64,000 bases of DNA from JAABTH01 sp964390725 (GTDB lineage Bacteria; Bacillota; Dethiobacteria; DTU022). The stretch's first letter is position 1; the number at the start of each line of letters is the position of its first letter. Positions 33,608 to 42,913 of this stretch are shown piece by piece. The stretch lies in NCBI GenBank assembly GCA_964390725.1, contig CAYMIW010000004.1, forward strand, positions 57,575-121,574, written 5' to 3'. The notes under the pieces are model-generated. The model did no database searches, had not been told where the DNA came from, and was given only the letters and a program-made list of their open reading frames with translations. Position numbers and translations under genes: made by a program.

Positions 33608-36289
33608 TTATCGCAGCTCCTGCAAACGCAGCCGCAGTTTTTCCAGTTTCTCTTCCTGTTCGTCCCTGCGGGCTTTTTCTTTATCAACTACCGCGGCAGG
33701 AGCTTTTTTAATAAACCCTTCACTGCTCAGCTTGGCTGCCGTTTTTTCAATATCTTTCTTGACCCTGTCCATTTCTTTCTCAAGGCGGTTGATCTCAGCT
33801 TCAAAATCGATTAACCCTTCGAGCGGCAGGTAAACTTCGACACCTTCCCCGATAATTTCAGTGAGGGCCTGCCTTGGTTTAGCCGCGTCTGGATCAACTG
33901 TAAGAGGTTCGGCAAAAGCAAGCTTGCCTAACTGATAACTTTCTTCATTAAGGCATTCAGCCGCCCTTCCCGCTGCCCTAACCAGCACAGCTGCTTTCCG
34001 GCCCGGCGGGAGCTGGACCTGGCTGCGAAGGTTTCGCACAGCCCTGGCCACTTCCTGGAACAAGATCATATCTGCAGCTTCAGCAGGGAAACTAAAAGCC
34101 TGGTTTACATGCGGCCAATCGGCTACAACCAGTGCGTCATGGTCGCGGTAGGGAAGCTGCTGCCAAATTTCTTCGGAGAGGAAAGGCATAAAAGGATGCA
34201 GCAACCTCATTACACCATCCAGCAGATAGGTTAACATAGACCTGGTCCGGGAACGGTTGGCAGTGACCGCAGTGCCTGTATCTTTGTTATACAGGTGGTA
34301 TTTGCTCAATTCTACGTACCAATCACAAAAATCGTTCCAGATATATTCATATACCTGGCGGGCTGCTTCACCCAGCTCATATTTATCCAGCAAAGTGGTG
34401 GTTTTCTGTACGGTTTCATTGTAACGGTGAAGTATCCAGCGGTCGGCCCGGTTCAAACCATCAGGAAGATTGTCTGGATCCAAACGGGGGAACGAAAGCT
34501 CTGTTTCTTCTTCATCATATAAATTCATCAGCACAAAGCGCGAAGCGTTCCATACCTTATTGGCAAAATTTCGACCCGCTTCAACATTTTCCTGGCGAAA
34601 ACGCTGATCACTACCGGGTGCCTGGCCGGTTACCAGGGTAAAACGCAGGGTATCTGCTCCATAATTTTCGATAACCTCAAGCGGGTCAATACCGTTTCCG
34701 AGCGACTTGCTCATTTTACGTCCCTGGGCGTCCCGCACAAGCCCGGTTATATACACTGTGTGAAAAGGAACTTCCTGCATAAACTCAAGGCCCATAAACA
34801 TCATCCTGGCTACCCAGAAGAAAATAATATCATAGGCAGTAACCAGCACCGAGGTGGGGTAGTATTGTTTGAGATCCGGAGTTTGATCAGGCCAGCCCAG
34901 GGTTGAAAAAGGCCACAGACCCGAGCTGAACCAGGTATCCAGGACATCGGGATCCTGCTTGATTTCGCTGTTTCCACAGGAGGGGCAGGTTTTCGGTTCT
35001 TCGTAATCAACTATCACTTCTCCGCACTGACAATACCAGGCCGGGATCCGGTGCCCCCACCAAAGCTGACGGGATATGCACCAATCCCTGATATTTTCCA
35101 ACCAGTTTTCATAGATTCGGGTAAAACGCGGCGGAACAAAACGGGTTAACTGATCATTAACCGCTTGAAGAGCGGGCTCAGCCAAAGGCTTCATCTGAAC
35201 AAACCACTGCCGCGATATAAGAGGCTCCACAATGGTATCACAGCGCTGACAGCGTCCAAGGGAATGGCTGTAGGCTTCAATCTTATCTACCGCACCTATC
35301 TTCTGTAGATCTTCCACTACTTTTTTGCGGCAGGTAAACCGGTCCAATCCGGCATAGCTACCTGCAAGGTCTGTCATTTTAGCATCTTCATCGATTATTT
35401 TAATTATTTCCAGGTTATGGCGCTGCGCTATGGCAAAGTCATTGGGATCGTGACCCGGTGTTACTTTTACCGCGCCGCTGCCAAACCCGGGATCAACATA
35501 ATCATCGGCTACCACCGGTATTGGTCGATCAAGCAGGGGCAAAACAACCTTTTTACCGACAAGCTTACTGTAACGGCTATCATCGGGGTGAACGGCAACA
35601 CAGGTATCGCCAAGCATTGTTTCCGGCCTGGTGGTGGCTACGGTCACTGAGCCGCTGCCGTCTTCCAGGGGGTAGCATATGTGAGTCAGCGTTGCCTCTT
35701 CTTCCTCGTGTTCCACTTCAATATCTGACAAGGCGGTATGGCAACGGGGGCACCAGTTAATCATATAATCACCACGATAGATCAAGCCGCTCCGGTAAAG
35801 ATCAACAAATACTTTACGTACAGCTTTCGAGCAACCTTCATCCATGGTAAAACGTTCCCTCGACCAGTCACAGGAAACCCCGAGACGGTATAGCTGCCTT
35901 GTAATCCTGGCATGGTAAGTTTCTTTCCACTGCCAAACTCTTTCAATAAAAGCCTCGCGACCCATTTCATGCCTGTCAATACCCTCTTCAGCCAGGTGCT
36001 TCTCGACAACATTCTGGGTTGCAATTCCGGCATGATCAGAACCAGGCAACCAAAGAGTATCAAACCCCTGCATACGCTTCCAGCGGATTAAAATATCCTG
36101 GACTGTATTATTAAGGGCATGCCCCATGTGGAGGGACCCGGTTACGTTGGGTGGAGGAATAACAATAGTAAAAGGTTCACGATCCGGATCACGCTTAGCC
36201 TTAAAAAATTCTCCGTCAAGCCAGAATCGGTAACGTTTTTCTTCTACTTCTGCAGGGTCATAGACCGGCGGCAGGGTAGTATCGGACAT
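33608..36289 (-). CDS. valS: valyl-tRNA synthetase
   Basis: 893 residues. Class I motifs: PPNVTGSLHMGHALNN (HMGH) and KMSKSLGNGIDP; editing-domain CP1 with TTRPETMLGDTCVAVHP; anticodon domain; and the C-terminal coiled-coil arm with FEAEINRLEKEMDRVKKDIE. No T-box motif is seen in the leader, unlike leuS. GAGGTGA precedes the ATG. Confidence 0.97.
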   Translation of the reverse strand: MSDTTLPPVYDPAEVEEKRYRFWLDGEFFKAKRDPDREPFTIVIPPPNVTGSLHMGHALNNTVQDILIRWKRMQGFDTLWLPGSDHAGIATQNVVEKHLAEEGIDRHEMGREAFIERVWQWKETYHARITRQLYRLGVSCDWSRERFTMDEGCSKAVRKVFVDLYRSGLIYRGDYMINWCPRCHTALSDIEVEHEEEEATLTHICYPLEDGSGSVTVATTRPETMLGDTCVAVHPDDSRYSKLVGKKVVLPLLDRPIPVVADDYVDPGFGSGAVKVTPGHDPNDFAIAQRHNLEIIKIIDEDAKMTDLAGSYAGLDRFTCRKKVVEDLQKIGAVDKIEAYSHSLGRCQRCDTIVEPLISRQWFVQMKPLAEPALQAVNDQLTRFVPPRFTRIYENWLENIRDWCISRQLWWGHRIPAWYCQCGEVIVDYEEPKTCPSCGNSEIKQDPDVLDTWFSSGLWPFSTLGWPDQTPDLKQYYPTSVLVTAYDIIFFWVARMMFMGLEFMQEVPFHTVYITGLVRDAQGRKMSKSLGNGIDPLEVIENYGADTLRFTLVTGQAPGSDQRFRQENVEAGRNFANKVWNASRFVLMNLYDEEETELSFPRLDPDNLPDGLNRADRWILHRYNETVQKTTTLLDKYELGEAARQVYEYIWNDFCDWYVELSKYHLYNKDTGTAVTANRSRTRSMLTYLLDGVMRLLHPFMPFLSEEIWQQLPYRDHDALVVADWPHVNQAFSFPAEAADMILFQEVARAVRNLRSQVQLPPGRKAAVLVRAAGRAAECLNEESYQLGKLAFAEPLTVDPDAAKPRQALTEIIGEGVEVYLPLEGLIDFEAEINRLEKEMDRVKKDIEKTAAKLSSEGFIKKAPAAVVDKEKARRDEQEEKLEKLRLRLQELR

Positions 36290-36402
36290 TAATTAAGTCA
36301 CCTCATTTTAAATCGGAAGCAGGAGTTATGAATAAGGGTCCTGGCCGTCAACTGCCGGCACAGTCCTGACTGCTGTCCAACATCTTATAAATAACCTTTT
36401 AA

Positions 36403-36431
36403 ATAGTATTATTTGTGAAGATGAAAGTCAA
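36403..36431 (-). promoter_or_regulatory. sigma-A promoter of valS-folC
   Basis: Minus strand TTGACT (36431-36426), 17-base spacer, TACTAT (36408-36403). The ~105-base leader to valS contains self-complementary GTCAGGAC/GTCCTGAC segments but no T-box core. Confidence 0.8.
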
Positions 36432-36451
36432 GGCACCGTGGTAAATCAAAC

Positions 36452-37381
36452 TCAATTTGCCTTGTTGATCTCCCAGTAGAGGGCGTTAATGAATTGTTTT
36501 ATGCTTACCCGCGTTTTTCTATCTTTTTCATTCCGATCTTCCAGCTCTTTCATTCTCAGGCGTAATTCATTATAATCAAAAAATATTGGCCCGTAACGCT
36601 CAAAGGTCGGGTTATTATAATCTTCCAATCCGAGGGCTGCGAGGTGATCCATGGCATGTCTAACTGCGCGTCTGACCCTCTGTTCAATAGCCCGAACATC
36701 AGACTGCTTCTCTTCTTCAGTGAGATATTTTTCCTGAACTGCCTGGTAAAGACCTTTTAAGTGCCTGTATTCACCCAGGTACTTATCAATATCGGGAACC
36801 GAGTTCAGGAATAACATGATCTGGATCAGATCATGGCTACCCGGCTCACCAATCAGCCCCAAATCAGCAAGAACTTCTCTTGTTTTTTCCTTGATTACAA
36901 CCTGATCAGGAGGCCTGGTTTCAATATTTTCCGGTCCCCGACGCAAGCTGCCGATGCGATCAAGGGCATCTAGAGAATCGCGCATCTGCTGAAAGGAGCG
37001 CTCCATGCGCAGCCGTTCAGTAACATTTTTTAAAACTGAGATTATCTCAATGCGATTGACCGGCTTGTTTATATAAAATTCAATTCCGGCAGCATAAGCC
37101 TGGGCAACCATTTCCTTTTTTTCTACCTGGGATATCATAACAATTTTCCCCCGGAAATCGCGCTCTCTTAACTGTTCAACTATTTCAATCCCGTCTTTAC
37201 CGGGCATCAGCAGGTCAATCAGGAGGACTTCCGGCTGGTTATATATAATTGTTCCGACAACATTTCCATGGCCGTCGGAAAGCTCACCGATCACCTCACC
37301 AAGGCCTTCATCTTCAATTACCCTGGCAAGAATACGGCGGCAGGCCAGATCGTCATCAATAATAAAAAAGGTAAATTCCAC
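36452..37381 (-). CDS. GlnL/YcbB-type response regulator
   Basis: About 309 residues. Receiver domain (acidic IIDDDL, phospho-Asp in LLIDLLMPGKDG, Lys in YINKPV), then a helical YcbB-type effector region with RAIEQRVRRAVRHAMDHLA, a likely DNA-binding helix. B. subtilis GlnL (YcbB) pairs with GlnK (YcbA) to sense glutamine. The start is GTG at 37381, which follows GGAGGTGG by seven bases and overlaps the histidine-kinase stop (TAGTG); the ORF extends upstream to 37432 without a better site. Next to gdhA/kor/gabT, so glutamate metabolism is a likely target. Confidence 0.85.
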   Translation of the reverse strand: MEFTFFIIDDDLACRRILARVIEDEGLGEVIGELSDGHGNVVGTIIYNQPEVLLIDLLMPGKDGIEIVEQLRERDFRGKIVMISQVEKKEMVAQAYAAGIEFYINKPVNRIEIISVLKNVTERLRMERSFQQMRDSLDALDRIGSLRRGPENIETRPPDQVVIKEKTREVLADLGLIGEPGSHDLIQIMLFLNSVPDIDKYLGEYRHLKGLYQAVQEKYLTEEEKQSDVRAIEQRVRRAVRHAMDHLAALGLEDYNNPTFERYGPIFFDYNELRLRMKELEDRNEKDRKTRVSIKQFINALYWEINKAN

Positions 37382-38691
37382 TATAGTTCCACCTCCGCGA
37401 TACTGGCCAGGGGTATAAGGATAATAAAACACTTCTCATTTTTTCTGCTTCGAAAATATACCCTCCCCCGAAAATTTTCCACCAGACCCCTGACATAGGC
37501 CAGACCAATACCGGTAGAAGGGACGCCCTCTGCTGAAAATTTGGTAGTGTAGCCGGGCTCAAAAATCAGGCTCCTGTCCCGGTCTTTAACCGGTTCACCA
37601 TTGTCACAGACTTTAATTCTGAGCAGGTTATTCCGGCAGCGCACTTTAAGATGGATGTAACCTTCCCCGGTTATTGCTTCCACCGCATTGGAAACAAGGT
37701 TATTCAATATAGCCAGTAACGGGTATATCTGGCCCACTTCGGGGTCCTCCTCTATTTTAACACTGTACTGTACCTTTTTATCAAGGCTTTGGCTGTAACT
37801 GCGATTGGTTTTTATCACCAGGTCAAGAAGTTCCGACAGGTTCATAACAAGCCTGTCCTTCTTAATTTTTATAGCTTGCCCGAGCCCGGCCAGAATTCTG
37901 ACTGTATCTTTCTTAACCTCGTGTACTTCTTCAGCTATTTCAAGGGCGCCATACTCGGCAGATCGATCAGCCAGCTTCAAACCTTTCAACTGTTTATGCA
38001 GGTTATAGCTTTTCGCCATTATATTTTCCATATTCTCCATAGACTTCTGCATGTAGAACAGTTCATCATAAAGTTCGGAGGTTATGATCAGCATTTTTTC
38101 ATAAGTAGTCTGCTGTTGTTCATTCATGATCAACATATTCTGAAAAAGGCTAATATTGACCAGGCTGATTACCAGGAAAACCTGAACTGATGAGATCAGC
38201 AGGAGAATAATCATGTTTGCAATATTAAAAATCTCGACCGGCGATACCCTGACCAGGGCTTCTGCGAGGCTTGAAAAGCTGACCGTTACGGTAAGGTAAA
38301 TGATTAGAAAGGTGTTAATCGCCCTCGCGGCGCCCTTAATTCCCCGCAGCTTGAGAAGAAGAGCCAGGAGAATGAAGTAAATTACTCCGGAGTATTGGTG
38401 AGCAACCATAAGGTTGAAATACTCGCGCGGAAGTAAAAAGAAGTAATCCAAACCGACCCTGATTAACAGGGTAGACAGAGCAACCATAACAGCTGTGGGG
38501 ATAATCAGAATGTGATTAAGACTGAGGATGGCGTAAATGAAAACAACAGTTCCTATGGAAAAACGAAAAGGCCCGATATCGGTCACTATGAATAGCTCGG
38601 AGGCTATAACGGTAATAATGACAATCAGAATAACCCTTTTATTAAGGGGCTTGAGCAGATACTCCGCTATCTCCTCCCATACCTTTTTCAT
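37381..38691 (-). CDS. GlnK/YcbA-type sensor histidine kinase
   Basis: About 436 residues from the ATG at 38691 (MKKVWEEIAEYLLKP). Roughly six or seven membrane helices in the first 220 residues, a coiled coil, a SpoOB-like dimerisation helix (YGALEIAEEVHEVKKDTVRI, with His in EEVHEVKKD), and a HATPase domain: LAILNNLVSNAVEA, VCDNGEPV and TGIGLAYVRGLVE. The reading frame stays open to 38922 inside korC, but that part is non-native. No strong ribosome site is visible at 38691, so the start is uncertain. Partner of the adjacent response regulator. Confidence 0.85.
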   Translation of the reverse strand: MKKVWEEIAEYLLKPLNKRVILIVIITVIASELFIVTDIGPFRFSIGTVVFIYAILSLNHILIIPTAVMVALSTLLIRVGLDYFFLLPREYFNLMVAHQYSGVIYFILLALLLKLRGIKGAARAINTFLIIYLTVTVSFSSLAEALVRVSPVEIFNIANMIILLLISSVQVFLVISLVNISLFQNMLIMNEQQQTTYEKMLIITSELYDELFYMQKSMENMENIMAKSYNLHKQLKGLKLADRSAEYGALEIAEEVHEVKKDTVRILAGLGQAIKIKKDRLVMNLSELLDLVIKTNRSYSQSLDKKVQYSVKIEEDPEVGQIYPLLAILNNLVSNAVEAITGEGYIHLKVRCRNNLLRIKVCDNGEPVKDRDRSLIFEPGYTTKFSAEGVPSTGIGLAYVRGLVENFRGRVYFRSRKNEKCFIILIPLASIAEVEL

Positions 38692-39220
38692 ATAACCGGT
38701 AACCCAGATCAAAAGCCTGCTGATTGAGCTCACCACTTCCCTTTGGTGCCAGCTTATAAATAGATTCTCTGAACACAACCCGATCAACCAGTCCCGTGGC
38801 GGCATTAAGTGCACCCAGGGCCAGCATGTTGGCAACAACTTCACGGCCCAGCTCATCCTTTGCTGCCCGGGTAATCGGCAAGGCGCTAATCTTGTATACA
38901 TCCTGGTAAGGGCCACTGACAAAGGTTGAATCGACTATAACCGTGCATTCCCCCGCAGTGATGCGAGGCAGGTACTTGTTATACGAAGCCTGGTTCATAC
39001 AGAGCAGCACTGTTGGCTTGGTTACCTTGGGATATTCAATGGTGTCCACATCTATAATTACCCCGGCCATACTGGCTCCACCACGGGCTTCAGGACCGTA
39101 AGATTGAGTCTGGACAACATTTTTATTATCATTAACAGCAGCCTCAGCCAGGACAATTGAAGCAAGGATAAGACCCTGCCCTCCGGCTCCTGTTAACAAT
39201 ATTTCCTGCCTGTTAGCCAC
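38642..39220 (-). CDS. korC: 2-oxoacid:ferredoxin oxidoreductase, gamma subunit
   Basis: About 192 residues from the GTG at 39220 (VANRQEILLTGAGGQG), with GGAGGG nine bases upstream and an 8-base overlap with korB. GAGGQGLILASIVLAEAA and QSYGPEARGGASMAGVI are the gamma-domain signatures. Together with KorA, KorB and KorD it makes a four-subunit, CoA-dependent oxidoreductase producing acyl-CoA, CO2 and reduced ferredoxin. 2-oxoglutarate is the likely substrate given gdhA and gabT beside it. Confidence 0.88.
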   Translation of the reverse strand: MANRQEILLTGAGGQGLILASIVLAEAAVNDNKNVVQTQSYGPEARGGASMAGVIIDVDTIEYPKVTKPTVLLCMNQASYNKYLPRITAGECTVIVDSTFVSGPYQDVYKISALPITRAAKDELGREVVANMLALGALNAATGLVDRVVFRESIYKLAPKGSGELNQQAFDLGYRLYEKGMGGDSGVSAQAP

Positions 39221-40043
39221 TGGTAGTCCCTCCGTCAGTTCTATTACCAATTAACCGGTAGTATTCTTCGGAAAATTCCGGAGCCTCGGTCGAATAGATT
39301 ACTCCTGTCAGTATTTTTCCTTCCAGTTCAGAGGGATCCATCTCCGACGCTTTTTCCACTGATATGGCGTTATTCTTCATTTCGCGGAGCATATCAACCG
39401 CCCCGCCAAGTTTGTTGCGTCTGCCATAAGATATAGGGCAGGGCGATAGTGCTTCAACAACAGAAAAACCCTTGTGATTGGCTGCCCTGACTATCAGCTG
39501 TTCCAGCTGGCGGGGCTGGGCGGCAATACCGCGACTGGCAAAAGTTGCTCCTGCTCCCCTGGCCAGCTCCAAAAGATCAAACGCCCGCTCAAGCGTACCG
39601 CGTGGAGCAGTAGTAGCTTTCATCCCGGCAGGGGTCAGCGGAGAGTGCTGGCCGCCGGTCATACCATATATATGGTTGTTTATTATTACTGCATTTAAAT
39701 CGATATTCCTTCTTGCTGCATGGATAAAATGATTGCCCCCAATAGCGCTGCAATCACCATCTCCCATAATAACGAATATTATCAGCTCCGGCCTGGCCAT
39801 TTTTAAACCTGTGGCAAAAGCCAAAGCCCTTCCGTGAGTAGTATGTAAAGTATTAAAATTAAGATAACCGGCAGCCCTTGACGAGCAACCGATACCCGAT
39901 ACAATAACCACATCGCGCTGATTGAACCCGGCCCTTTCAATTGCCCTGACCAGGGCGGCTGTTACAATGCCGTTACCGCAACCGGGACACCATATATGGG
40001 GCAACTTTTTAGTGCGTAAAAAATCCTGGGTAAGCTGTTTCAT
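39213..40043 (-). CDS. korB: 2-oxoacid:ferredoxin oxidoreductase, beta subunit (TPP-binding)
   Basis: About 276 residues. HIWCPGCGNGIVTAAL near the start, then the thiamine-diphosphate motif MGDGDCSAIGGNHFIHAARR with NNHIYGMTGGQ, typical of KorB. The ATG at 40043 overlaps the korA stop (TAATG) and follows AGGTGG. An in-frame GTG at 40052 is possible. Confidence 0.92.
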   Translation of the reverse strand: MKQLTQDFLRTKKLPHIWCPGCGNGIVTAALVRAIERAGFNQRDVVIVSGIGCSSRAAGYLNFNTLHTTHGRALAFATGLKMARPELIIFVIMGDGDCSAIGGNHFIHAARRNIDLNAVIINNHIYGMTGGQHSPLTPAGMKATTAPRGTLERAFDLLELARGAGATFASRGIAAQPRQLEQLIVRAANHKGFSVVEALSPCPISYGRRNKLGGAVDMLREMKNNAISVEKASEMDPSELEGKILTGVIYSTEAPEFSEEYYRLIGNRTDGGTTSG

Positions 40044-41170
40044 TAAAGCCACCTTCCTATCAGCTCAGAGATTTGATCGGGTGTAATCATTTCACCATCG
40101 TAGCGATTCAGGGGCACTACTTCAGCTTCTCCACGGGCATATCTTTCTACCTCACCAACAATCTGGCCCATGTTCATTTCGGGAACCACTATAATATCTG
40201 CCTTCCTGGCCAGTGCAGCAACCTCTGCAGCAGGAAAAGGCCAGATAGTCTGCAGGCTCAACAGGCCAACCGGCAAACGGCTTTGCCAATATAATCTTTT
40301 GATGACTGCCCTGGCCGAACGAACTGTGCAGCCGTAAGTAATAATTACAACACGTGGTTCTTTATGACCAATGTAATTGGTCAGAACAATTTCGTCACGG
40401 TACTTATTCAACTTGTCATGAATTCGATCAAGCGCTCTCTCTACCTGGGAGGGTTCACCTGTGGGAAATCCGTATTGATCATGAAAGAGACCTGTTACAT
40501 GATAATAATGACCAAAGCCAAAAGGCACCAGGGGCGTTAATCCTTTTTCATCATAGGGCTTCCAGTCTGAAGGAACAATATCACTTGATCTTTCCACCAG
40601 CAGTTTACCTGCTTCGGGAATTAATACTTTTTCCCGCATGTGCCCAATCACTTCATCAAGCAGCATAATAACCGGCTGCCTTAATTTTTGACTGAGGTTG
40701 ACCGCAGCAATAGTTAAATAAAAGGTCTCATATACAGAAGCGGGAGAAAAAGCAATTACAGGGTGATCGCCATGGGTGCCCCAACGAGCCTGCATGACAT
40801 CACCCTGGGCAGGAGCTGTTGGCACTCCGGTGCTGGGCCCCATGCGCTGAACATTGACTACCACACAGGGAATTTCAGCCATAATAGCATAACCGAGGTT
40901 TTCCTGCTTGAGTGAAAAACCTGGTCCGCTGGTTGCCGTCAGGGTTCTCATCCCGCCGATGGAAGCGCCGATGACAGCAGCCATACTGGCTATTTCATCT
41001 TCCATCTGAATAAAAACACCACCCAGATCGGGCAAACGGACAGCCATGTGCTCTGCTATTTCAGTGGAAGGAGTAATCGGATAACCGGCATAAAATCTTA
41101 CCCCGGCACTTATTGCTCCTTCTACACAGGCTTGATTACCCTGCATTAAAACCGGTTTTGTTTCAGCCAT
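40043..41170 (-). CDS. korA: 2-oxoacid:ferredoxin oxidoreductase, alpha subunit
   Basis: 375 residues. Starts MAETKPVLMQGNQACVEGAI with FYAGYPITPSTEIAEHM, then TATSGPGFSLKQENLGYA and TGVPTAPAQGDVMQARWGTHGDHP, the KorA pyrimidine-binding signatures. No fused gamma domain, so the enzyme is the separate-subunit type. Confidence 0.93.
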   Translation of the reverse strand: MAETKPVLMQGNQACVEGAISAGVRFYAGYPITPSTEIAEHMAVRLPDLGGVFIQMEDEIASMAAVIGASIGGMRTLTATSGPGFSLKQENLGYAIMAEIPCVVVNVQRMGPSTGVPTAPAQGDVMQARWGTHGDHPVIAFSPASVYETFYLTIAAVNLSQKLRQPVIMLLDEVIGHMREKVLIPEAGKLLVERSSDIVPSDWKPYDEKGLTPLVPFGFGHYYHVTGLFHDQYGFPTGEPSQVERALDRIHDKLNKYRDEIVLTNYIGHKEPRVVIITYGCTVRSARAVIKRLYWQSRLPVGLLSLQTIWPFPAAEVAALARKADIIVVPEMNMGQIVGEVERYARGEAEVVPLNRYDGEMITPDQISELIGRWL

Positions 41171-41180
41171 ATGCAGCTAT

Positions 41181-41393
41181 CTACCTCCTGGTAAAGACCA
41201 GGGCAAAATCCGGGCAATAAGCTGCGCAAATACCACAGTTGTTGCACCGTTCACTCACCCGGTCAACTTTTCCGCTGTCATCCAAAAAAAGAGCTTCCTG
41301 CGGACAGAAAGCCACACATATTCCACACCCCTTGCACCATTCACGCTTTATGGTCAGCAAAACGGCTGAGCCTTTAAGCGGTGCTGAAAACAA
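41181..41393 (-). CDS. korD: 2-oxoacid:ferredoxin oxidoreductase, delta subunit (2x[4Fe-4S])
   Basis: About 70 residues with two [4Fe-4S] motifs, CKGCGICVAFCP and CNNCGICAAYCP. Carries electrons from the TPP site to ferredoxin. The start is uncertain: TTG at 41393 has AGGAGG nine bases upstream, while ATG at 41411 has AAAGG almost touching it. First gene of the kor group, which has no obvious consensus promoter in the 210 bases before it. Confidence 0.85.
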   Translation of the reverse strand: MFSAPLKGSAVLLTIKREWCKGCGICVAFCPQEALFLDDSGKVDRVSERCNNCGICAAYCPDFALVFTRR

Positions 41394-41554
41394 ATTGCAA
41401 AACCTCCTCATAACCTTTCTGAATCTTAACTGTTTCCTATTTTATCAGCCTGCCTACAGAAAGTGACAAAAAGTTACCATAAATCACCCTGCCACAACAC
41501 AATTATCTTTTTTCAAAACTGCCTGATAAAACCTTTATATCTATTATTTGATCA

Positions 41555-41605
41555 AAAAGCAAACCCGGCTGTCTGGCCAGTTACAAAACTTACCCAAACA
41601 GCCGG
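41555..41605 (-). terminator. terminator after gdhA
   Basis: Minus strand CCGGCTGTTTGG pairs with CCAGACAGCCGG (one G-U) around a 17-base loop, followed by GTTTGCTTTTTG. Separates the gabT-aor-gdhA group from the kor group. Confidence 0.7.
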
Positions 41606-41623
41606 AACCTCTTCTGAATGTTT

Positions 41624-42913
41624 TTACCTGAATGTACCGTTGCGCAGCCAACCGCGATATTGCATAGCTTCGGCGAGACGCTGGATTGAATACCTATATG
41701 CACCGGTTCGCATGTCAGAACCAAGGCACCGTTCACAGAAGAAACTATAGACAAGATTAAATGCTTCACTCATTTTTTCTTCAAGTCTGCGGTTCACCGT
41801 TTCAAGATCCCAACGAAAACCGTAGTTATTTTGAACCCATTCAAAATAAGATACGGTCACTCCACCACTATTCGATAGAATATCGGGAACAACAAGAATA
41901 TTTTTCTCTTTAAGAATATGATCCGCTTCCGGGGTTGTCGGCCCATTTGCTCCCTCAACAACAATTTTTGCCCTGACTTGATCTGCATTGGTCCCATTTA
42001 GCTGATTTTCAAGGGCAGCAGGAATCAGAACATCACAATCGATAGTAAGCAGTTCCTGGTTTGTAATTTCCTCTCCACCATTAAAACCCTTGACAAACCC
42101 AGTCTTTTCAACATGATCAATCAGGGAATAAACATCCAGGCCCTTGTCGTTATAAACACCACCGCTGACATCGCTGATAGCAACAACCGGGATGCCGGCC
42201 TCGGCAAACAACAGGGCTGCATTGCCACCAACGTTTCCAAAACCCTGGATCGCTATCCGGGATTCCTGCAGAGTCATTCCTGTCGCTTTAGCCGCTTCAC
42301 GGGTAACGAAGAAACAACCCCGCCCTGTTGCCTCGGTCCGGCCGACACAACCACCTACAGCGAGCGGTTTTCCGGTTACCACACCAAACGAAGGAACCCG
42401 CATAAGGTTACTGTATTCATCGGCAATCCAGGCCATAACCTGCGCATCAGTAGCAACATCGGGGGCTGGAATATCCGTTTCCGGACCAAGGATGGAACCC
42501 AGTGCACCAACATAACTCCTGGTCATTCTTTCTTTTTCCTTCATCGAAAGCTTCGCCGGATCACATACTATTGCCCCCTTGGCCCCGCCAAAAGGCACTC
42601 CGACCAGGGAACACTTCAGGGTCATCCACATTGATAAGGCCTTGATGCTTTCGGTCGTAACGTCCGGGTGATAACGAAGACCGCCCTTGTAAGGCCCGAA
42701 AACATTATTATGCTGGCAGCGATAACCGGTAAAAACCTTTGTGCTGCCGTTATCCATTTCAACCGGAATTGCTACCTCTACAAAGCGCATCGGCGTTTTC
42801 AGATGCTCATATACGTCATTGGACAGTTCAGATAGCTCCACAGACTGCTTCATCATATTCAGGGTCGCGGTCAGGGTATTGTCTTCTTTCTTCTTAAGTT
42901 TATCTACAGACAT
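41624..42913 (-). CDS. gdhA: glutamate dehydrogenase
   Basis: 429 residues, hexameric class. GPYKGGLRYHPDV, the catalytic Lys motif FGGAKGAIVCDP, PAPDVATDAQVMAWIADEY, and the dinucleotide loop GFGNVGG. Interconverts glutamate and 2-oxoglutarate; in amino-acid fermenters it runs in the deaminating direction. Cofactor preference cannot be read with confidence. AAGGAGG precedes the ATG; overlaps the AOR gene by 10 bases, so these are one transcript. Confidence 0.95.
   Translation of the reverse strand: MSVDKLKKKEDNTLTATLNMMKQSVELSELSNDVYEHLKTPMRFVEVAIPVEMDNGSTKVFTGYRCQHNNVFGPYKGGLRYHPDVTTESIKALSMWMTLKCSLVGVPFGGAKGAIVCDPAKLSMKEKERMTRSYVGALGSILGPETDIPAPDVATDAQVMAWIADEYSNLMRVPSFGVVTGKPLAVGGCVGRTEATGRGCFFVTREAAKATGMTLQESRIAIQGFGNVGGNAALLFAEAGIPVVAISDVSGGVYNDKGLDVYSLIDHVEKTGFVKGFNGGEEITNQELLTIDCDVLIPAALENQLNGTNADQVRAKIVVEGANGPTTPEADHILKEKNILVVPDILSNSGGVTVSYFEWVQNNYGFRWDLETVNRRLEEKMSEAFNLVYSFFCERCLGSDMRTGAYRYSIQRLAEAMQYRGWLRNGTFR

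Noticed and set aside
36290..36402. A T-box in front of valS
   Set aside because: The T-box core, AGAGA bulge and specifier loop are all missing from the leader.
38692..38922. 77-residue extension of the histidine kinase
   Set aside because: It lies within korC in another frame, and its sequence is not kinase-like.
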